From Saksenaea vasiformis B4078 (Eukaryota; Mucoromycota; Mucoromycetes; Mucorales; Saksenaeaceae), in contig JNDT01002282.1 of the NCBI GenBank assembly GCA_000697055.1, forward strand, positions 62,001-126,000: a stretch of DNA of 64,000 bases, given 5' to 3'. Below are positions 20,913 through 32,715 of the stretch, in pieces. The notes beneath the pieces were generated by a model. The model made no database searches, was not told the DNA's origin, and saw nothing but the letters and a program-made list of their open reading frames with translations. How positions within the stretch are numbered: position 1 is the stretch's first letter; the number at the start of each line of letters is the position of its first letter. Position numbers and translations under genes: made by a program.

Positions 20913-22018
20913 GGCGAGATGAAGAAAAGGAATAAAAAGAAGAGAAAAAAAGGGGGCGAGAACCTTATTGCTGCGGAATTCGAAAGTAAAAGAAGTGAGA
21001 GAGTAAGAGAGTGAGAGACAGAGGAGACAGAGAGAAAAAGGGAAGAAGCAAAAGTAAACTAGATAGAAAGCGAAGGGTGTTTTATATATATTGAAGGGAT
21101 AATAATTATTAGAGGACCGGGTGTCGCGCGTACCACCGAATAGAAGGAAGGAGAAAAGAGGAAAAAGAAAAAAGAGGAAAGAGAGAAAGAACTGAAATAG
21201 AAACAAAGATTTGTCAGGCGTGTGGTGTGTGCCCTTTTGTAGGCCGCATGACCAACCCAGTGTCCAGCGGCGTGATAGGCAACTTTTGTGGGAGACCAGG
21301 TTCCGTTTACAATCTCGCTCTGTTTTTTGGGCTCGGCATTATCTCGCGCAACAACAACATACACACGCACAGACTGTCCTTGATCTTCCATAACAACACG
21401 TGTTCATCAAACTGAACAAATTCAACTCAACTGCCGAGTTCAATATGATTGGTTTTTTTAATCCATGAACTCCGCGCGTCTCATGCAAGTCCAGCCTGAC
21501 AAAAACCATGCCCCCCCTTTTTTTTTTTTATCTCTTTCCTCTTCTTACCCGCGTGGTTTATATTTCTATGTGGATTATCCCGTTACTGGAAACCGATAGA
21601 AATTGGTCCCTGTTACCATGTGCTGATGCATCTGTTGAAGGATCTATGCGAACATAGGCAACGACCCTCTGTCTCTCTCTTTTACCCTTTCTTTTTATGC
21701 ATGCTGCGCATCTTTTAGTCAATTCCCTTGCTTCTTCTTTAAACATACATATATATATATATAGATAGATACATATAGATAACTAACATCCTTTTTTCTC
21801 GCATCACTGTAAGTAAAAACAATAAATGAGGAGGATAAGTTAGGCGAAAAAAAAAGTGTGTGTGTGTGTGTGTGTGTGTCCTGTTCATTTGTTCATTTCA
21901 TTTGGTTTCTTTGGGTGGCGGAGTTACGGGACGCGTTGCTCCCTTTATTTTTTTTTTACTGGTACAGAATTTTTTCTTGTTTTTTTTTGTTTTGCCTTTT
22001 TCTTCTTCATTCTAAACG
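20913..22018. other. Intergenic, divergent upstream region
   Basis: Upstream of both the Whi5-like gene (minus) and NTF2 (plus). It contains a TA/GATA microsatellite (about 21745-21783), a TG repeat (21856-21879) and T tracts just before NTF2. Frames of 60-110 codons on both strands near 21059-21746 lack recognisable motifs. Confidence 0.5.
21856..21879. repeat. (TG)n microsatellite
   Basis: An uninterrupted alternating G/T tract of about 24 bases following an A run, about 140 bases upstream of the NTF2 start codon. Confidence 0.9.
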
Positions 22019-22640
22019 ATGGCGGATATCAACCAGATTGCAAGTGACTTTGTCAACTTCTACTATCAAACTTTTGATACCGCCAGAAACAACTTGGTTC
22101 CTCTCTACGTAAGTTGTTTTACGGTTTTAGTTCAACAATGGGGGCCTCACTCAGGTTCAATCTTTTGATAGCGTGATCACTCCATGTTGACCTTTGAAGG
22201 TCAGCAGACTGTCGGTGCCAATGCCATTGTGGAAAAGTTGGTGGTAAGATAACGAAAAGAGAACGTGGTGAAGGCGCAGTAAAAAAAAAAAAAAGAAAAA
22301 GAGAGAACCCGGGTTGGCTAAAAACAAAGTGATAACTTGTTTCTTTTTTTTTTTCAGAGCCTTCCTTTCAGCAAGGTGCAACACAAGATCACCACCATTG
22401 ATGCTCAACCCAGCAGCCCCTCCATCGCTAGTCTGGTCGTGATTGTTACTGGTGCTCTCTTGGTATGTTTATTGATCTCATGGCTGCCATCCTTTTTTTT
22501 TTCTTTTTTTTCTCATAAAAGAATAATAGGTTGATGAAGAGCAGAATCCTCAAATGTTCAGCCAAACCTTCCAGCTTATTCCTGAAGGTGGCTCTTACTA
22601 TGTATACAATGATATCTTCCGTTTGAACTACGGTGTTTAA
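22019..22640 (+). CDS. NTF2: Nuclear transport factor 2
   Basis: Imports RanGDP into the nucleus by binding FxFG nucleoporins. Four exons (22019-22108, 22172-22243, 22358-22462, 22530-22640) give 125 residues, exactly the family size. Conserved stretches appear in order: [107 protein letters not shown]. All introns are GT-AG (62-114 bases), with exon phases fitting without gaps. The model leaves no doubt about identity. A TC microsatellite follows the stop. Confidence 0.97.
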
Positions 22641-22644
22641 CTTG

Positions 22645-22669
22645 TCTCTCTCTCTCTCTCTCTCTCTCT
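22645..22669. repeat. (TC)n microsatellite in NTF2 3' region
   Basis: An alternating T/C tract of about 25 bases starting five bases after the NTF2 stop codon, so it lies in the 3' UTR. Confidence 0.9.
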
Positions 22670-22768
22670 TTGGGTGTGCATTAAAAAGAAAAGTAAAAAG
22701 TGTACTATCATACACAAAGAAAAAACATATATATATATATTTGATGGACGCGTGTTTTCTTTTATATA

Positions 22769-23851
22769 TCAGGAAGGGGAGTAAAAGGTGTTGGGTCTTC
22801 CGCGCTTCCGGCGCTGGTGAAAGAATTCCTTGTCGATTTTATCTGCGAATCGATCTTGATCTTGTCCTTTAGACCTTACTTCTTCCAACCACGTGGGGCT
22901 GTCTTTATAAACGACATCACGTTCCATGCGTTCCAGCTCGCGATCGATGTCATCTAGAATGCAGATAAATTTTGGATCTAGATCTTCCTTTCTTTCATTT
23001 AGCTTACCATTGACAGGTAAAGGTTTCACAACGGGAGGTTTTGCTCGTCGCACGCGTCTCTTTTTTTGATAATCTACCAAACACGATCAAAACAGGCTCT
23101 TTTTCTTTTTCTTCTTTGATTTACTTGGTGTCATGGGAGTATCACTTATCGCATCCAATCTTGCACGAACGGTATCTAGAACACTGGGGGGGCACAGAGT
23201 TGTTATCGACTAGCGCATAGAAAATTGGTAGAAGCAACATACGCTGTGGGTATGCCAGCTGTTTGGGCTGCCATCAATATATCGGTTGGTTCCAACAACG
23301 CACCTCGAGAAGGAAATTTCCATCGATAATCGAGTGGTTCTTGTTTACATGCTACTGCATCCAGAACATGCGATAACATTTGCAAATTAAGTTGTATCAG
23401 AATATCGATATTCTTATCACCAAATAATTCGTCATCTGATACTACTTGATCATTCTCTTTGTGTTGAAAGAAACTCTCAAGAGAGAATCGGAGTCTCTCT
23501 CTACAATTTTCGAGTACGCGATGCATTGGACTCCCCTCCTCCACGTTGAACGTGTCAGGTACGGTCTTCCGAACCTCTTCCGAATCAAGATAAGAAAAGT
23601 TTACACCACTAAAAAAAAAATTGGTATCTATCAATTCCCCAATCTTATGCTAAACTTAGAAACGCAATAGACAATGACCTCAAACGACACGATGACACTG
23701 GTATTGGCCATGCTGAAATAGGATCGGGATGTTTAGTACTATGCAGTACATTCTCAGGTTGTTCCTCTTTGGCCTTTTCAAGCTGAGCAAGTTGCTTCGT
23801 TATACGTTTATAATGAACGCGATCTTGGCTGTGTACATCGTCTGGAGACAT
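22769..23851 (-). CDS. Uncharacterised, probably nuclear protein
   Basis: A five-exon model (23679-23851, 23243-23608, 23125-23183, 23008-23073, 22769-22953) gives 282 residues. It begins MSPDDVHSQDRVHYKRITKQ. A helical middle follows (SYLDSEEVRKTVPDTFNVEE, RVLENCRERLRFSLESFF, LIQLNLQMLSHVLDAV), then a basic patch (KKRRVRRAKPP) and a charged tail with DDIDRELERMERDVV and RRKRGRPNTF, the last resembling an AT-hook core. Helical plus basic composition suggests a nuclear complex subunit, but I recognise no family. The first donor is weak (GTCATT, or GTGTCG slightly upstream). The fourth intron, 22954-23007, is 54 bases and in frame, so a retained form with 18 extra residues is possible. A read-through of exon 3 would instead end in a poly-lysine tail. 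Confidence 0.6.
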
Positions 23852-25009
23852 CCCTGACAGAGAAGGAAAAAAAAAAAAAGAAGGAAAAGGAAAGAGAGGT
23901 CACGCGACGGAGACTCATTTTCTTTTTTCCGGTTGATTCCAGTTGGTTCTGTCTGGCAGCCATGTGGGCAGAGAATGACCTGTGCTGGTGATCGTCAAGC
24001 GGCTAAAATAATGCCGTCAGCAATTTGTGATGGTGCCCGAGTTTAATACTATCTGACAGCATTACCGGCCGCCTACTCAATTTTTTTTTTTTTTTTTGCT
24101 GTCATGGCGGAAAAACAACGTGGAGAGAAAAAGAAAAGACCCGCATATTAGTCTGTGACACCGGAATGGGATCGCAAGGGAAAAAAAAAAAGGTTTAGGT
24201 GGACCTTCCACTACGTCCGCCGATTTCCCCGAGATATATAGCCTCCGCGAAATATTCTCCCGTTAACCTTTTCCAACGTTTTTTTTTAAGAAAGAAGGGG
24301 GCCAGTAAAGTGGAGGCCACGCACCTGTTGCTTCCTTCCGAGCATTCAGAACAACTTTTTCTTTTAACATATACAAACAAGCACTGCATGTTTGTCTCAC
24401 GTGTATTCTTACCATAAGTAATGTAATCAGATGCTGCTCCGCAAAAGAACCACCAGATCTTTTTGATCTTTTTGATCTCTCTCTCTCTCTTTCTCTCTCT
24501 CCCCTTTTCTTTCCTTGTTGTCGTCATCTATGACGAAAGGACTTGGAAAAGAAATTCCTGCTTTACGGATAACTTGTCTCCCTTTTTCAACCAATGATGG
24601 TTAACTCAACATTCTACCCTTAATATCTTTAGTTTGTTCAATGAACTGGGTTCTAACGCGTAAGACAAAAAAAATAAAAAGAAACTAGATTCGGCCCACA
24701 CGGCAACCGCAGGATCGGAGTCCAGCCATCTCTCTCCTTTTTTTTTTTGTCTTTTCTTTCTACGCAACCATCGTCAAGTTGTAGTCATAGTAACGTTGAA
24801 AATGCATAACAAAGGAAAAGGAAACGAAAAGAAGGATTGTTTAAAACTTGTTTTCCCACGATGCTTGGTGCAGGAGACAAGGAAAAAAAGAAAGAATCTC
24901 AGCGGGAAAGAATTGACCAGTGACTGATTTCTTTTCTTTTTTTTTTTGTTCCGTTATCTGATTTTTTTCTTCTTCACTTGTGTTTTTTTTTCTTTATTCT
25001 TTTTCCGCC
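23852..25009. other. Divergent upstream region of the GATA factor
   Basis: No credible gene. Homopolymer T and A tracts and a TC-rich stretch (about 24476-24510) dominate. Probably the promoter for the GATA gene on the right, with a long T-rich leader just before its ATG. Confidence 0.5.
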
Positions 25010-26491
25010 ATGGAAACAAGCACTTCCCCATGTTTGTCATCTCCTCAAGTGAAACCTCTTCATGAACCGCAATTGAAAAAACACAGAATGAAGAAAGTAA
25101 AAGAAGAACCAGATGCAGCCGTTTCAGCTACTGTCTGTGCCAACTGCGGAACACATACCACGCCACTTTGGAGAAGAGCACCTAACGGAGACACCATATG
25201 TAATGCCTGTGGTCTTTATCTCAAAGCACGAAATAATATGCGACCTCCAACACTAAAGAGAAATAATACACGCAAACAAGAAACAAGTGATTGCGGCAGT
25301 GGTCCAACAAGTGGCTCTTGTCCAGGTGGAGGTCATTGTAATGGTACAGGCGGCTCGGCATCGTGTGCTGGTTGTCCAGCCTACAACCAACATCAAGTCA
25401 ATCGTCAAGCACTCATCTGTGCCAACTGCAGAGCAACAACAACACCTTTATGGCGACGGGACGAAGCGGGAAATACCATTTGTAATGCCTGTGGTCTTTA
25501 CTACAAGTTACATAATGTCCATCGCCCTGTCAGTATGAAACGTAGTGTCATTAAACGTCGAAAAAGAATTATCATGGCTGATGGTCCCACCGAAGAAAGT
25601 GACGAGGATACGGAAATGCCTACCCCGGCGTTGGTCAATGACACGGGCAGCAGTAGTGGCAGCCCGCCCGCAGAAATCGAAAAAGCGTCCGTGATTCGGA
25701 AACGACGGTCGGCGGTCCCACCGACAGAAAAAAGAAGTGGAGGAGGAGGAGGAACAAAACGTCCAAAGGCATCCATACCATTATCCTCCACCACGCATCA
25801 TCATCATCATCATCATCATCATGACGTCCCCGCCATTGAAGACTATATCTTACCCAAACGAGCCCCTCCACCAGAACGTCCGGTCGTAACAACAACACCA
25901 GTAGTAGTACCACCCTCTTCTTCTTCTTCTTCTTCTTCTTCCTCATTATCACGACCCTCCGTTGAACCACTACCACCATCATCCTCCTCACAACCACCCT
26001 TGTCATCCTCCAATACAACGCCGATCCTGACAAGCTCGACACCCACCGCACCTATCTTACCCCTCCCCCAAATTTATTCTTCCAGCCAATCACCGCGTTA
26101 TCAACCTATCGATGATAAAATGATGTTTGGCTACCGATCACCCGAAGAAATGAATCCCTCAGCCATGGCTTTGCCACCCATCTCCTCCGAAAGACAGTCA
26201 GCACATCGTCTGGAATCCATGTTTGGTCGTCGACGGTCGTCATCCTCGTCATCCACCTACTCCTTACCACCGATTACGTTACCACCATTAAGTGTGACGC
26301 CGCGCGCTCCTTCGGCATCACCCGTGCTGTCACAACAACAACGGCCAGAAATGGTTGAATTCGACCACGTGCTGGAACGGCTAGATCGTGTACGAAAACA
26401 AGCAAAACCAGAACAAGCCTATGCTCTCTCTCAACTGACACAAATGCTCATGGACATCACGGCCAAAGCAGAAGCCATTGTCTGGCATTAA
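25010..26491 (+). CDS. Two-finger GATA factor, iron/siderophore (SreA/Fep1/Urbs1) type
   Basis: A single exon of 493 residues from the ATG at 25010. Two type IVb GATA zinc fingers: [20 protein letters not shown] then [12 protein letters not shown] (from Cys43), and [20 protein letters not shown] then [12 protein letters not shown] (from Cys137), each followed by basic residues. Between them, about residues 95-123, is a cysteine-rich segment (C..C..C..C..C with spacings 8, 5, 8 and 2). Two fingers around such a segment is the signature of fungal repressors SRE/SreA/Fep1/Urbs1, where the segment senses iron and the factor represses siderophore and iron-uptake genes when iron is replete. A basic stretch (KRRKRI) follows finger 2 as a likely nuclear signal. 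The remainder is low-complexity: ten consecutive histidines (CAT repeats near 25797-25826), a long Ser run, Pro-rich parts. The C-terminal about 50 residues form a coiled-coil-like helix ([11 protein letters not shown]). No iron-uptake gene is adjacent in the window. Confidence 0.9.
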   Translation: METSTSPCLSSPQVKPLHEPQLKKHRMKKVKEEPDAAVSATVCANCGTHTTPLWRRAPNGDTICNACGLYLKARNNMRPPTLKRNNTRKQETSDCGSGPTSGSCPGGGHCNGTGGSASCAGCPAYNQHQVNRQALICANCRATTTPLWRRDEAGNTICNACGLYYKLHNVHRPVSMKRSVIKRRKRIIMADGPTEESDEDTEMPTPALVNDTGSSSGSPPAEIEKASVIRKRRSAVPPTEKRSGGGGGTKRPKASIPLSSTTHHHHHHHHHDVPAIEDYILPKRAPPPERPVVTTTPVVVPPSSSSSSSSSSLSRPSVEPLPPSSSSQPPLSSSNTTPILTSSTPTAPILPLPQIYSSSQSPRYQPIDDKMMFGYRSPEEMNPSAMALPPISSERQSAHRLESMFGRRRSSSSSSTYSLPPITLPPLSVTPRAPSASPVLSQQQRPEMVEFDHVLERLDRVRKQAKPEQAYALSQLTQMLMDITAKAEAIVWH

Positions 26492-27083
26492 AATAATTCA
26501 CAACAACAACAACTACAACTACTACAATTAACAACATATCGCATCACTTCCCTAACCCACCCACTTCCCCCCGCTTACCCACTTCTTTTACTTAAAAACA
26601 CCATCCTTTTTTTTTCCCTTTTTAGTTGTTTGATTCCCCATCTTTCTTTCTTTCTTTCTTTTTGTCACATCGTTATTTCTTTTGTACCTGTTTCTTTTTT
26701 TGTGTTTTTTTTGTGTTTTTTTGTTTTTTCTTTTTTCTTTCAACAATGGTTAAAAAAGAAAGCGATTTTTTTTGGTGTGAATAATGCAGTAACTGGATCA
26801 TAGATATATCGCACTACGTTTAGGATAGGAAGTTCATGAGGGATCACATGAAGGACTCACACTTAATCAAAGCAATTGGTTTAATTAAAAGAAGACCCGC
26901 ACTTGTTGTGTTTTTTTTAAGAGAAAAGAAAAGATAGGGTCAAGGAGGAAATGAAAGGAGTTTTTATATGATAGAATAAGCGAAAAAACCACAAAAGGAC
27001 ATAGTGATCCTTTACACTATATAAGAACGCGCACGTACCTTTGTGCAAACGCCACTCTAACTTTCTTTTCTTTTCTTGTTCCG
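26492..27083. other. Intergenic GATA factor / SURF4
   Basis: 3' flank of the GATA gene, then the promoter of SURF4. It holds TTTC and T-rich runs and a TATA-like ACTATATAAG about 65 bases upstream of the SURF4 ATG. No ORF is credible. Confidence 0.5.
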
Positions 27084-28028
27084 ATGACTTTTGCAAGTGA
27101 ACGCTTTGACCCTATCATTGACACACTGACCTGCCGACTCAAACCTTACCTTCCTGCGTGTAGTCGCTTTTTGGTCGTGGCCACCTTTTATGAAGATGCC
27201 TTTCGTATGATGCGACAATGGTCAAATCAACGCATCTTCCTGGAAAATACATGGCATCTACCCACCTCCATCGCGTCAACATTTCTCGCATGCAATGTCA
27301 TGGTAACTGGAAAAACGACAGGCAAACAGTCCTTTTTCAAACAAAGATTTTTTTTTTTCATTAGGCTATGGTTTTCTTTTCATCCTGTATCATTCTAAAA
27401 CGTTGTGTCGGTTTATCGATTGGTGTCCTTGCCACCCTCATCCTCCTCCAAGCCTTGACGTACGGTCTCATTTTTAATATGGTTAGTAGTTTTTTGCTGT
27501 GTATTTTTTTCCTTGTAACTTTGGGTTCAAACTATGTGTGTGTTTCAGCTCTTTTTCTTGCGTAACCTATCTGTGGCTGGAGGGCTCTTGATGTGTCTGT
27601 CAGAGGCCATTGTTCGTCGCCGAACTCAGTCGTCCATGTTCGCGTCGCTTCCGCAATTGTCGGAGGATGATCGGCACAAATATTTACAACTTGCAGGCCG
27701 TATTTTGCTTGTCTTGCTGTTCATTGGTTTTGTCTTTAATGGTGAATGGTCGGGTGTCCGTGTCGCGGTTTCTTTTGTGGGGTTGGCTGCATGCATGATG
27801 GTGGTCGTCGGATTCCGTGCCAAATCGTCTGCTACCGTCTTGGTCACTTTGCTTTCTATCATGAACGTGCTGGGTAACAACTGGTGGTCGGTGAAACATT
27901 CGGACTATACACGCGACTTTCTAAAATACGACTTCTTTCAAACCCTAAGTATTATGGGCGGCTTACTACTTCTGGTTTCGATCGGTCCGGGCGGTCTGAG
28001 CTACGATGAAAAAAAGAAAGCATTCTAA
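27084..28028 (+). CDS. ERV29: SURF4/Erv29 family COPII cargo receptor
   Basis: Captures soluble secretory cargo for ER-to-Golgi vesicles. Three exons (27084-27302, 27365-27481, 27549-28028) encode 271 residues, normal for the family. It starts with a cytosolic stretch (FDPIIDTLTCRLKPYLPACS, then FLVVATFYEDAFRMM), the typical SURF4 N-terminus, and has about seven hydrophobic spans. Near the end are NNWWSVKHSDYTRDFLKYDF, FFQTLSIMGGLLLLVSIGPG and GLSYDEKKKAF. The last four residues (KKAF) fit the C-terminal KKxx di-lysine signal that returns such receptors to the ER. Introns of 62 and 67 bases have GTAACT and GTTAGT donors and TAG or CAG acceptors, falling between codons. Confidence 0.95.
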
Positions 28029-28081
28029 AAAAAAGCACTTTTTTCTTTTCCTCTTTTTTTTTCTTTTCATTTTCCCCTAAA

Positions 28082-30413
28082 ATGAGTCTTTCACCTTCAT
28101 CATTTGAAGTTGCTATAGCAAGGATTGATATTTCTTACAAACGTCAGGGTCAGTCGGATCCTATTCAACTGACTGACTGTTTGGTGGGCCCGACCAAAGG
28201 GTTTGCCAACCAAGATATCGCGATGACAGCACTTATTGAACCACACAAAGTGGGCCATATCCTGACCTTTCAGATCCAAGCGTTGAAACAACTTGATCTC
28301 GTCCATTTTGAAGCAAAATATTCTGCCGTCTTGACAGATCAACGTATGCTTGCCAACGGATTCCAGAGTTGGAGTCAAGCCAGGGAGATGGAACAACACC
28401 ATCGCATTCCCGCCATTCGTTCCACCATCGCGTGGTACACACAATACAATCTCCAAGGGTAAGGGAAGGAAGGAAGGAAAACTTTTTTAATTTTTTCATT
28501 CATAACTTTGCAAACCGTTTAGTGATTATGACATCTTTGAGCATTCTGGCGAAAAAGGACAGATCCATTCCAGCAGTTACACACATTTTCGGGATATCAA
28601 AAATACATTACGCTTTTTTGGCTCGTTGTCTGAAGACCTTGGTTACACTTACTTCCGTGGTGACTTTAATACCAATACATTTTCGATCTACAAGGACGTG
28701 TTGGGAAAACACGTGGCAGAAGGCCAAGTCTTGAATTTCCGGGTACTGATGATCGAGACAACCAGGGAAGATGAAGCTTGGGATAGTTACACAAGTTTCT
28801 TCGAAGACAAGCGCTTCCTCAAAGAAGATGCCAGCACGCAACGCCACGTGAACGGCTGGACATCCTGGTATAACTATTATGGCGATGTGAGTGAAAAGAT
28901 TGTCGTTCAAAACCTGGAGGCATTGCAGCAACACCGTTACCCCATCGATATTTTCCAAATTGACGACGGATTCCAAACTGCGATCGGTGACTGGCTCTCC
29001 ATCAACAAGAAGTTTCCTAGTGGCATGAAGTACATTGCACAAAAGACCAAGGAAGCACACTTCAAGCCTGGTCTATGGTTAGCGCCCTACGCTGCTGGGT
29101 TCACCAGTGATTTGGCCAAGGATCATCCGGACTGGCTCATCCAGGACGAGCAGGGTAAGCCTGTGGTGGCAGGTCCTAACTGGGGAGGTTTCTACGCCTT
29201 GGATATTTACCATCCCGAGGTCCGCAAGTATCTTAAACACGTCTTTGATACGGTCTTGATCGACTGGGGATTTGATATGGTGAAACTGGATTTCTGCTTT
29301 GCTGCAGCCATGATCCCACGCCTGGGCAAATCAAGAGGAGAGATCATGTGGGACGCCATGGAACTGATCCGCGAACTCGTTGGTCCAACCAAATTGATTC
29401 TGGGTTGTGGCGTGCCGTTAGCAGCTGCCTGGCGTAAAGTTGACTACTGCCGCATCGGGTCGGATGTGGCCCCCTGGTGGGAAGGTAAAAAAAAAAAAAA
29501 AAAAAAGAGAGAGAGAACCTTTTTTTTAGGAGAGGACGACTGACAAAAAAATATATATATAGATACCAAGCTGAAGTTGCTTCATGTCCGTGAGCGTGTT
29601 TCTACGGCCAACTCGTTGGTGTCGACACTTGTTCGATGGCCCATGTCCGACCGTATGTTCGGCAATGACCCCGACGTGATGATTCTACGCAATAAGAAGA
29701 ACAAGCTGAAGCCTGATGAGAGATACACCCTCTGCGTGTTAAACAATATCCTTGGTGCGCTCGTGTTCACTTCGGACAACGTGGGTGAATATGGTCAGGA
29801 TGAGCATTTGTTGTATGCAGCCACTTTCCCCAAGGCGGTGGCGCGCGTCCAAAGTGTCCTCGAGTTTCGACCGGATGTCTTTTTGATCCGTTTCCATGCC
29901 AATGGTCATCGCTACACGACCTATGCAAATCTGTCGGACGACGAACAAAGCGTCTGTCTTCCCGAGCCGGATGCAGAGACGCATGTTCTGTTTGCCACAG
30001 ACAATGATATGCATATGACGCAACCAGACAAGGACGAACATCTGTTCTACCATCCCTATGCCTCCGCAACCCTCAAGGTCCACGAAACCAAGACATTTTT
30101 GCATATCCCACCCCCTGCTTCCCCGACGGCACTGACTTTCCTCGGTTCCGCCAGCCATATTGTCCCTGGCACTGAGATCACGAGCCTCAAACAAACAACA
30201 GGGACAGAGATCGAACTGCAGTTCCATCAGCACAATAAGCGTGGTCATAAGGTCTATCTGGGCATAGGTCCTGTTTTGCATACAACACGAGTGACACCCC
30301 CTTCTGCCATCAAAATCAATGGCGTCCCTGCCCGATTTGAATGGATTCCCGTCGCAGGCGGAAAGAAAGCTCAACCCCCGGCCGAAATCTTGGCCGCCGT
30401 AGCCGATGCATAA
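28082..30413 (+). CDS. GH36-like alpha-galactosidase
   Basis: Three exons (28082-28458, 28523-29484, 29563-30413) give 729 residues. It hydrolyses alpha-galactosides such as melibiose or raffinose-type sugars. There is no signal peptide, so an intracellular enzyme is expected. A beta-sandwich N-terminal domain (LANGFQSWSQAREM) is followed by the (beta/alpha)8 barrel with NGWTSWYNYYGDV, IDIFQIDDGFQ, KPGLWLAPY, NWGGFYALDIYHPEVRKYL, MVKLDF (Asp382, likely nucleophile) and CRIGSDVAPWWED (Asp440, likely acid/base), then RWPMSDRMFGNDPDVMILR. These match clan GH-D motifs. The second exon junction is required to read WWEDTKLKLL; without splicing the frame hits a poly-lysine run. The C-terminal beta domain ends with VPARFEWIPVAGG. 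Convergent with the arrestin gene 136 bases away. Confidence 0.88.
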
Positions 30414-30549
30414 AAAAGAAATGACGAATAAATGAATGAATGAATGAATTTTATTATGTACATGGGTGAAAAAGTAAAAAGAAATAAAAAATAAGAATGC
30501 ATTTTTTTTGGTTTTTTCTGTGTGAGCAAAGACAAGAGAAAATTAAAAG

Positions 30550-31872
30550 TTATGAAGTAATAGTAGTAGGAGAAGGAGGAGTAGGAGGAGACGTAGTGGT
30601 TGTTTCGGGAGGTGGGTAAATAGGAGCACGGGGTAACGCTTCAATGGATTGACCATAGGAAGGTGGCGCGTCCGCTGTGTCATAAGACGGTGGATCCGGC
30701 ATTGCACCATCCCAAAAGTGCTCTCTTGAGGTGACCACAAGAGGGAATTCGAGTGAGCACAAGCTTTCGTTCTTGTTTTTCTTGATTTTACTTTCGTCGG
30801 GAGTGCGACGGAACAGTCGGAGGGAGGAAATGGAGGAGGAGGAGGAGGACCGGCTCAGCGTCGGTGTGCTCGGTCGTGACATGGGTGGACTGGCGAGCGA
30901 CGTTTCAAAGTCCTTGCCGCTTTCGTAGCCGACATCTTCAAGTTCATCCTCTGCGTCGGATTGACGTGGTGTGCTTTCCTCTTCGAGCGGATCGTCGACA
31001 ATAATATTAACGACGAGGGCGTGTGTCACCTTGATCAATTTGCAGTTGGTGTCGGCGTTGACGCGCGGGCACAGACGGAACATGGCATTGTAGGAACCTT
31101 CGGGTTGATCGCACGAAGGATAAAAAGTGCTGTAACCAAGAGGGAAGGTATCGTCGGTTCGTTGCAGGACGGTGCAACCATTTGTGTCGGTGGTACGATA
31201 GTGGGCTCGTTCTCGTAAGGCGCAGGTGACGGACTTGATGGTTTGTGTTTCTGGACGAACAAGATGCATGCCCAAGTCAAGCTGGACCAATCCACCTTCA
31301 CGGTATGCCATGGTGGGAGCGGTCGCATGGTACTGAAGCTTGTGTGCATTGATGGTTCCATGGACAGTATCCATCATCACATCGGCAGGATTTTCCAGCA
31401 GACAACGACGGATGGGGACTTCTCGGGCACACGTCAAATCATTGGAAAACATCGGACGATAAAGACCTGCTTGAAGTCGGTAGCGAATATAACCTCGTTT
31501 GCTGTTACGATAACTTGCAGGTAGGTTGGCAGGCAACTCAAATTCAAATGGGAAGGTATGTCGTCCAGGTGACAGGGTATGGATCTGTGCATCGTCGCCG
31601 ATAAATCGCACATCTTTGGAATACAACGTACGTCTTTCAAATCCTTCAGCCGAGGGCATACCGTAATGACTATTGGATTTCAGGTTGACTTTACATCTTC
31701 CTTCAAACCAAACAATCAATCGTCTGACTTTAATAAGACGATGGACTTCCACCACACAAGTGCCTTTCAAAACACATCCGTCCGATTCATCGTAGGCAAA
31801 CCCGCGCAAAACACCGGTAAATGAGGAATCAATGTCAAGACTGATGGTGGCATCGTCTTTCGCTGGTGACAT
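30550..31872 (-). CDS. Alpha-arrestin (ART family) with PY motifs
   Basis: A single-exon gene of 440 residues. Alpha-arrestins recruit Rsp5/NEDD4 ubiquitin ligase to plasma-membrane transporters for endocytosis. Arrestin N-domain strands are visible in the first half (VLKGTCVVEVHRLIKVRRL, LSPGRHTFPFEFELPANLPA, KRGYIRYRLQA) and C-domain strands in MAYREGGLVQLDLG and VTHALVVNIIV. The C-terminal tail has a long Ser run and acidic stretches, then two PPxY motifs (DPPSYDT and APPSYGQ, about residues 393-408), the binding sites for the WW domains of Rsp5. The Ser-rich tail likely carries phosphorylation control. The start at 31872 (MSPAKDDATISLDID) has no upstream alternative. Confidence 0.92.
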   Translation of the reverse strand: MSPAKDDATISLDIDSSFTGVLRGFAYDESDGCVLKGTCVVEVHRLIKVRRLIVWFEGRCKVNLKSNSHYGMPSAEGFERRTLYSKDVRFIGDDAQIHTLSPGRHTFPFEFELPANLPASYRNSKRGYIRYRLQAGLYRPMFSNDLTCAREVPIRRCLLENPADVMMDTVHGTINAHKLQYHATAPTMAYREGGLVQLDLGMHLVRPETQTIKSVTCALRERAHYRTTDTNGCTVLQRTDDTFPLGYSTFYPSCDQPEGSYNAMFRLCPRVNADTNCKLIKVTHALVVNIIVDDPLEEESTPRQSDAEDELEDVGYESGKDFETSLASPPMSRPSTPTLSRSSSSSSISSLRLFRRTPDESKIKKNKNESLCSLEFPLVVTSREHFWDGAMPDPPSYDTADAPPSYGQSIEALPRAPIYPPPETTTTSPPTPPSPTTITS

Positions 31873-32684
31873 GGACGAAAATGATGTTGTTTTATGTAAA
31901 TGTAAATGTAAAAAAAAAAAAAAAAAAATAGAAAAAAGAAAATAGAGTCAGATCTTCGTTTTTTTTATAGGGTCGATCGGAATAGGAAAATTTTTTTTTG
32001 CTTCGATATATCTCGTAATCAATAGATCCTATCAAACCCTTTTTACATTTGAAACGATCCCCGCTCGCTCCTAATCGAGATAACTCTTTTTTATCATTTA
32101 CCATCGAATAACACCTTCTTCTTCTGAATATCTCATTTGCATTGGATAAACGAAAACATGTCTTTCTTTTTTTTACTCTAACACAAATGCTGCGCCATTT
32201 TTTCCTTTATCTTATCCTGGATCAGCCTCATTTCCTTTTTTGGTAAACGGGTAGATCACATTTTAAGATTCTGACAGAAATCAAAACTTTTTTCCTCTCT
32301 CTCTCTCTCTCTCTCTATCACTATGCCTTCAATGGCAAATGCAATCGGATGGTCTTGTTTATAATTCCGCCTTCGGATGAAACTGTCACTATTGCGATTG
32401 CACCATGTTACACCTCGAGATAAAATACCATGTGCAGACTGTCTATTGGTCCAATGTTTACATGCTAAGCTAAGTAACAGACCGCAGTATGGAAAAAAAA
32501 AAAAATTCGGACAAGTGGCCACTGCGCAATGGCTCAAAAAGATAAACTAGCCATTGTGGGTAAAACTAATGTCAACAGGTGGTTTTTTTTAGTGCCTACG
32601 ATGTGGAACAAATAATTAAATTGCTTATGTTTTTCATGGCGTGAGGAAAAAGAACCCTTTGGAAAGAATCACAGGGCTCATCTC

Positions 32685-32715
<31 letters not shown>

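Noticed and set aside
25635..26051. Minus-strand frames with poly-Lys, poly-Glu and poly-Asp in the GATA gene
   Set aside because: They mirror the Ser, Pro and His codon runs of the GATA factor on the other strand.
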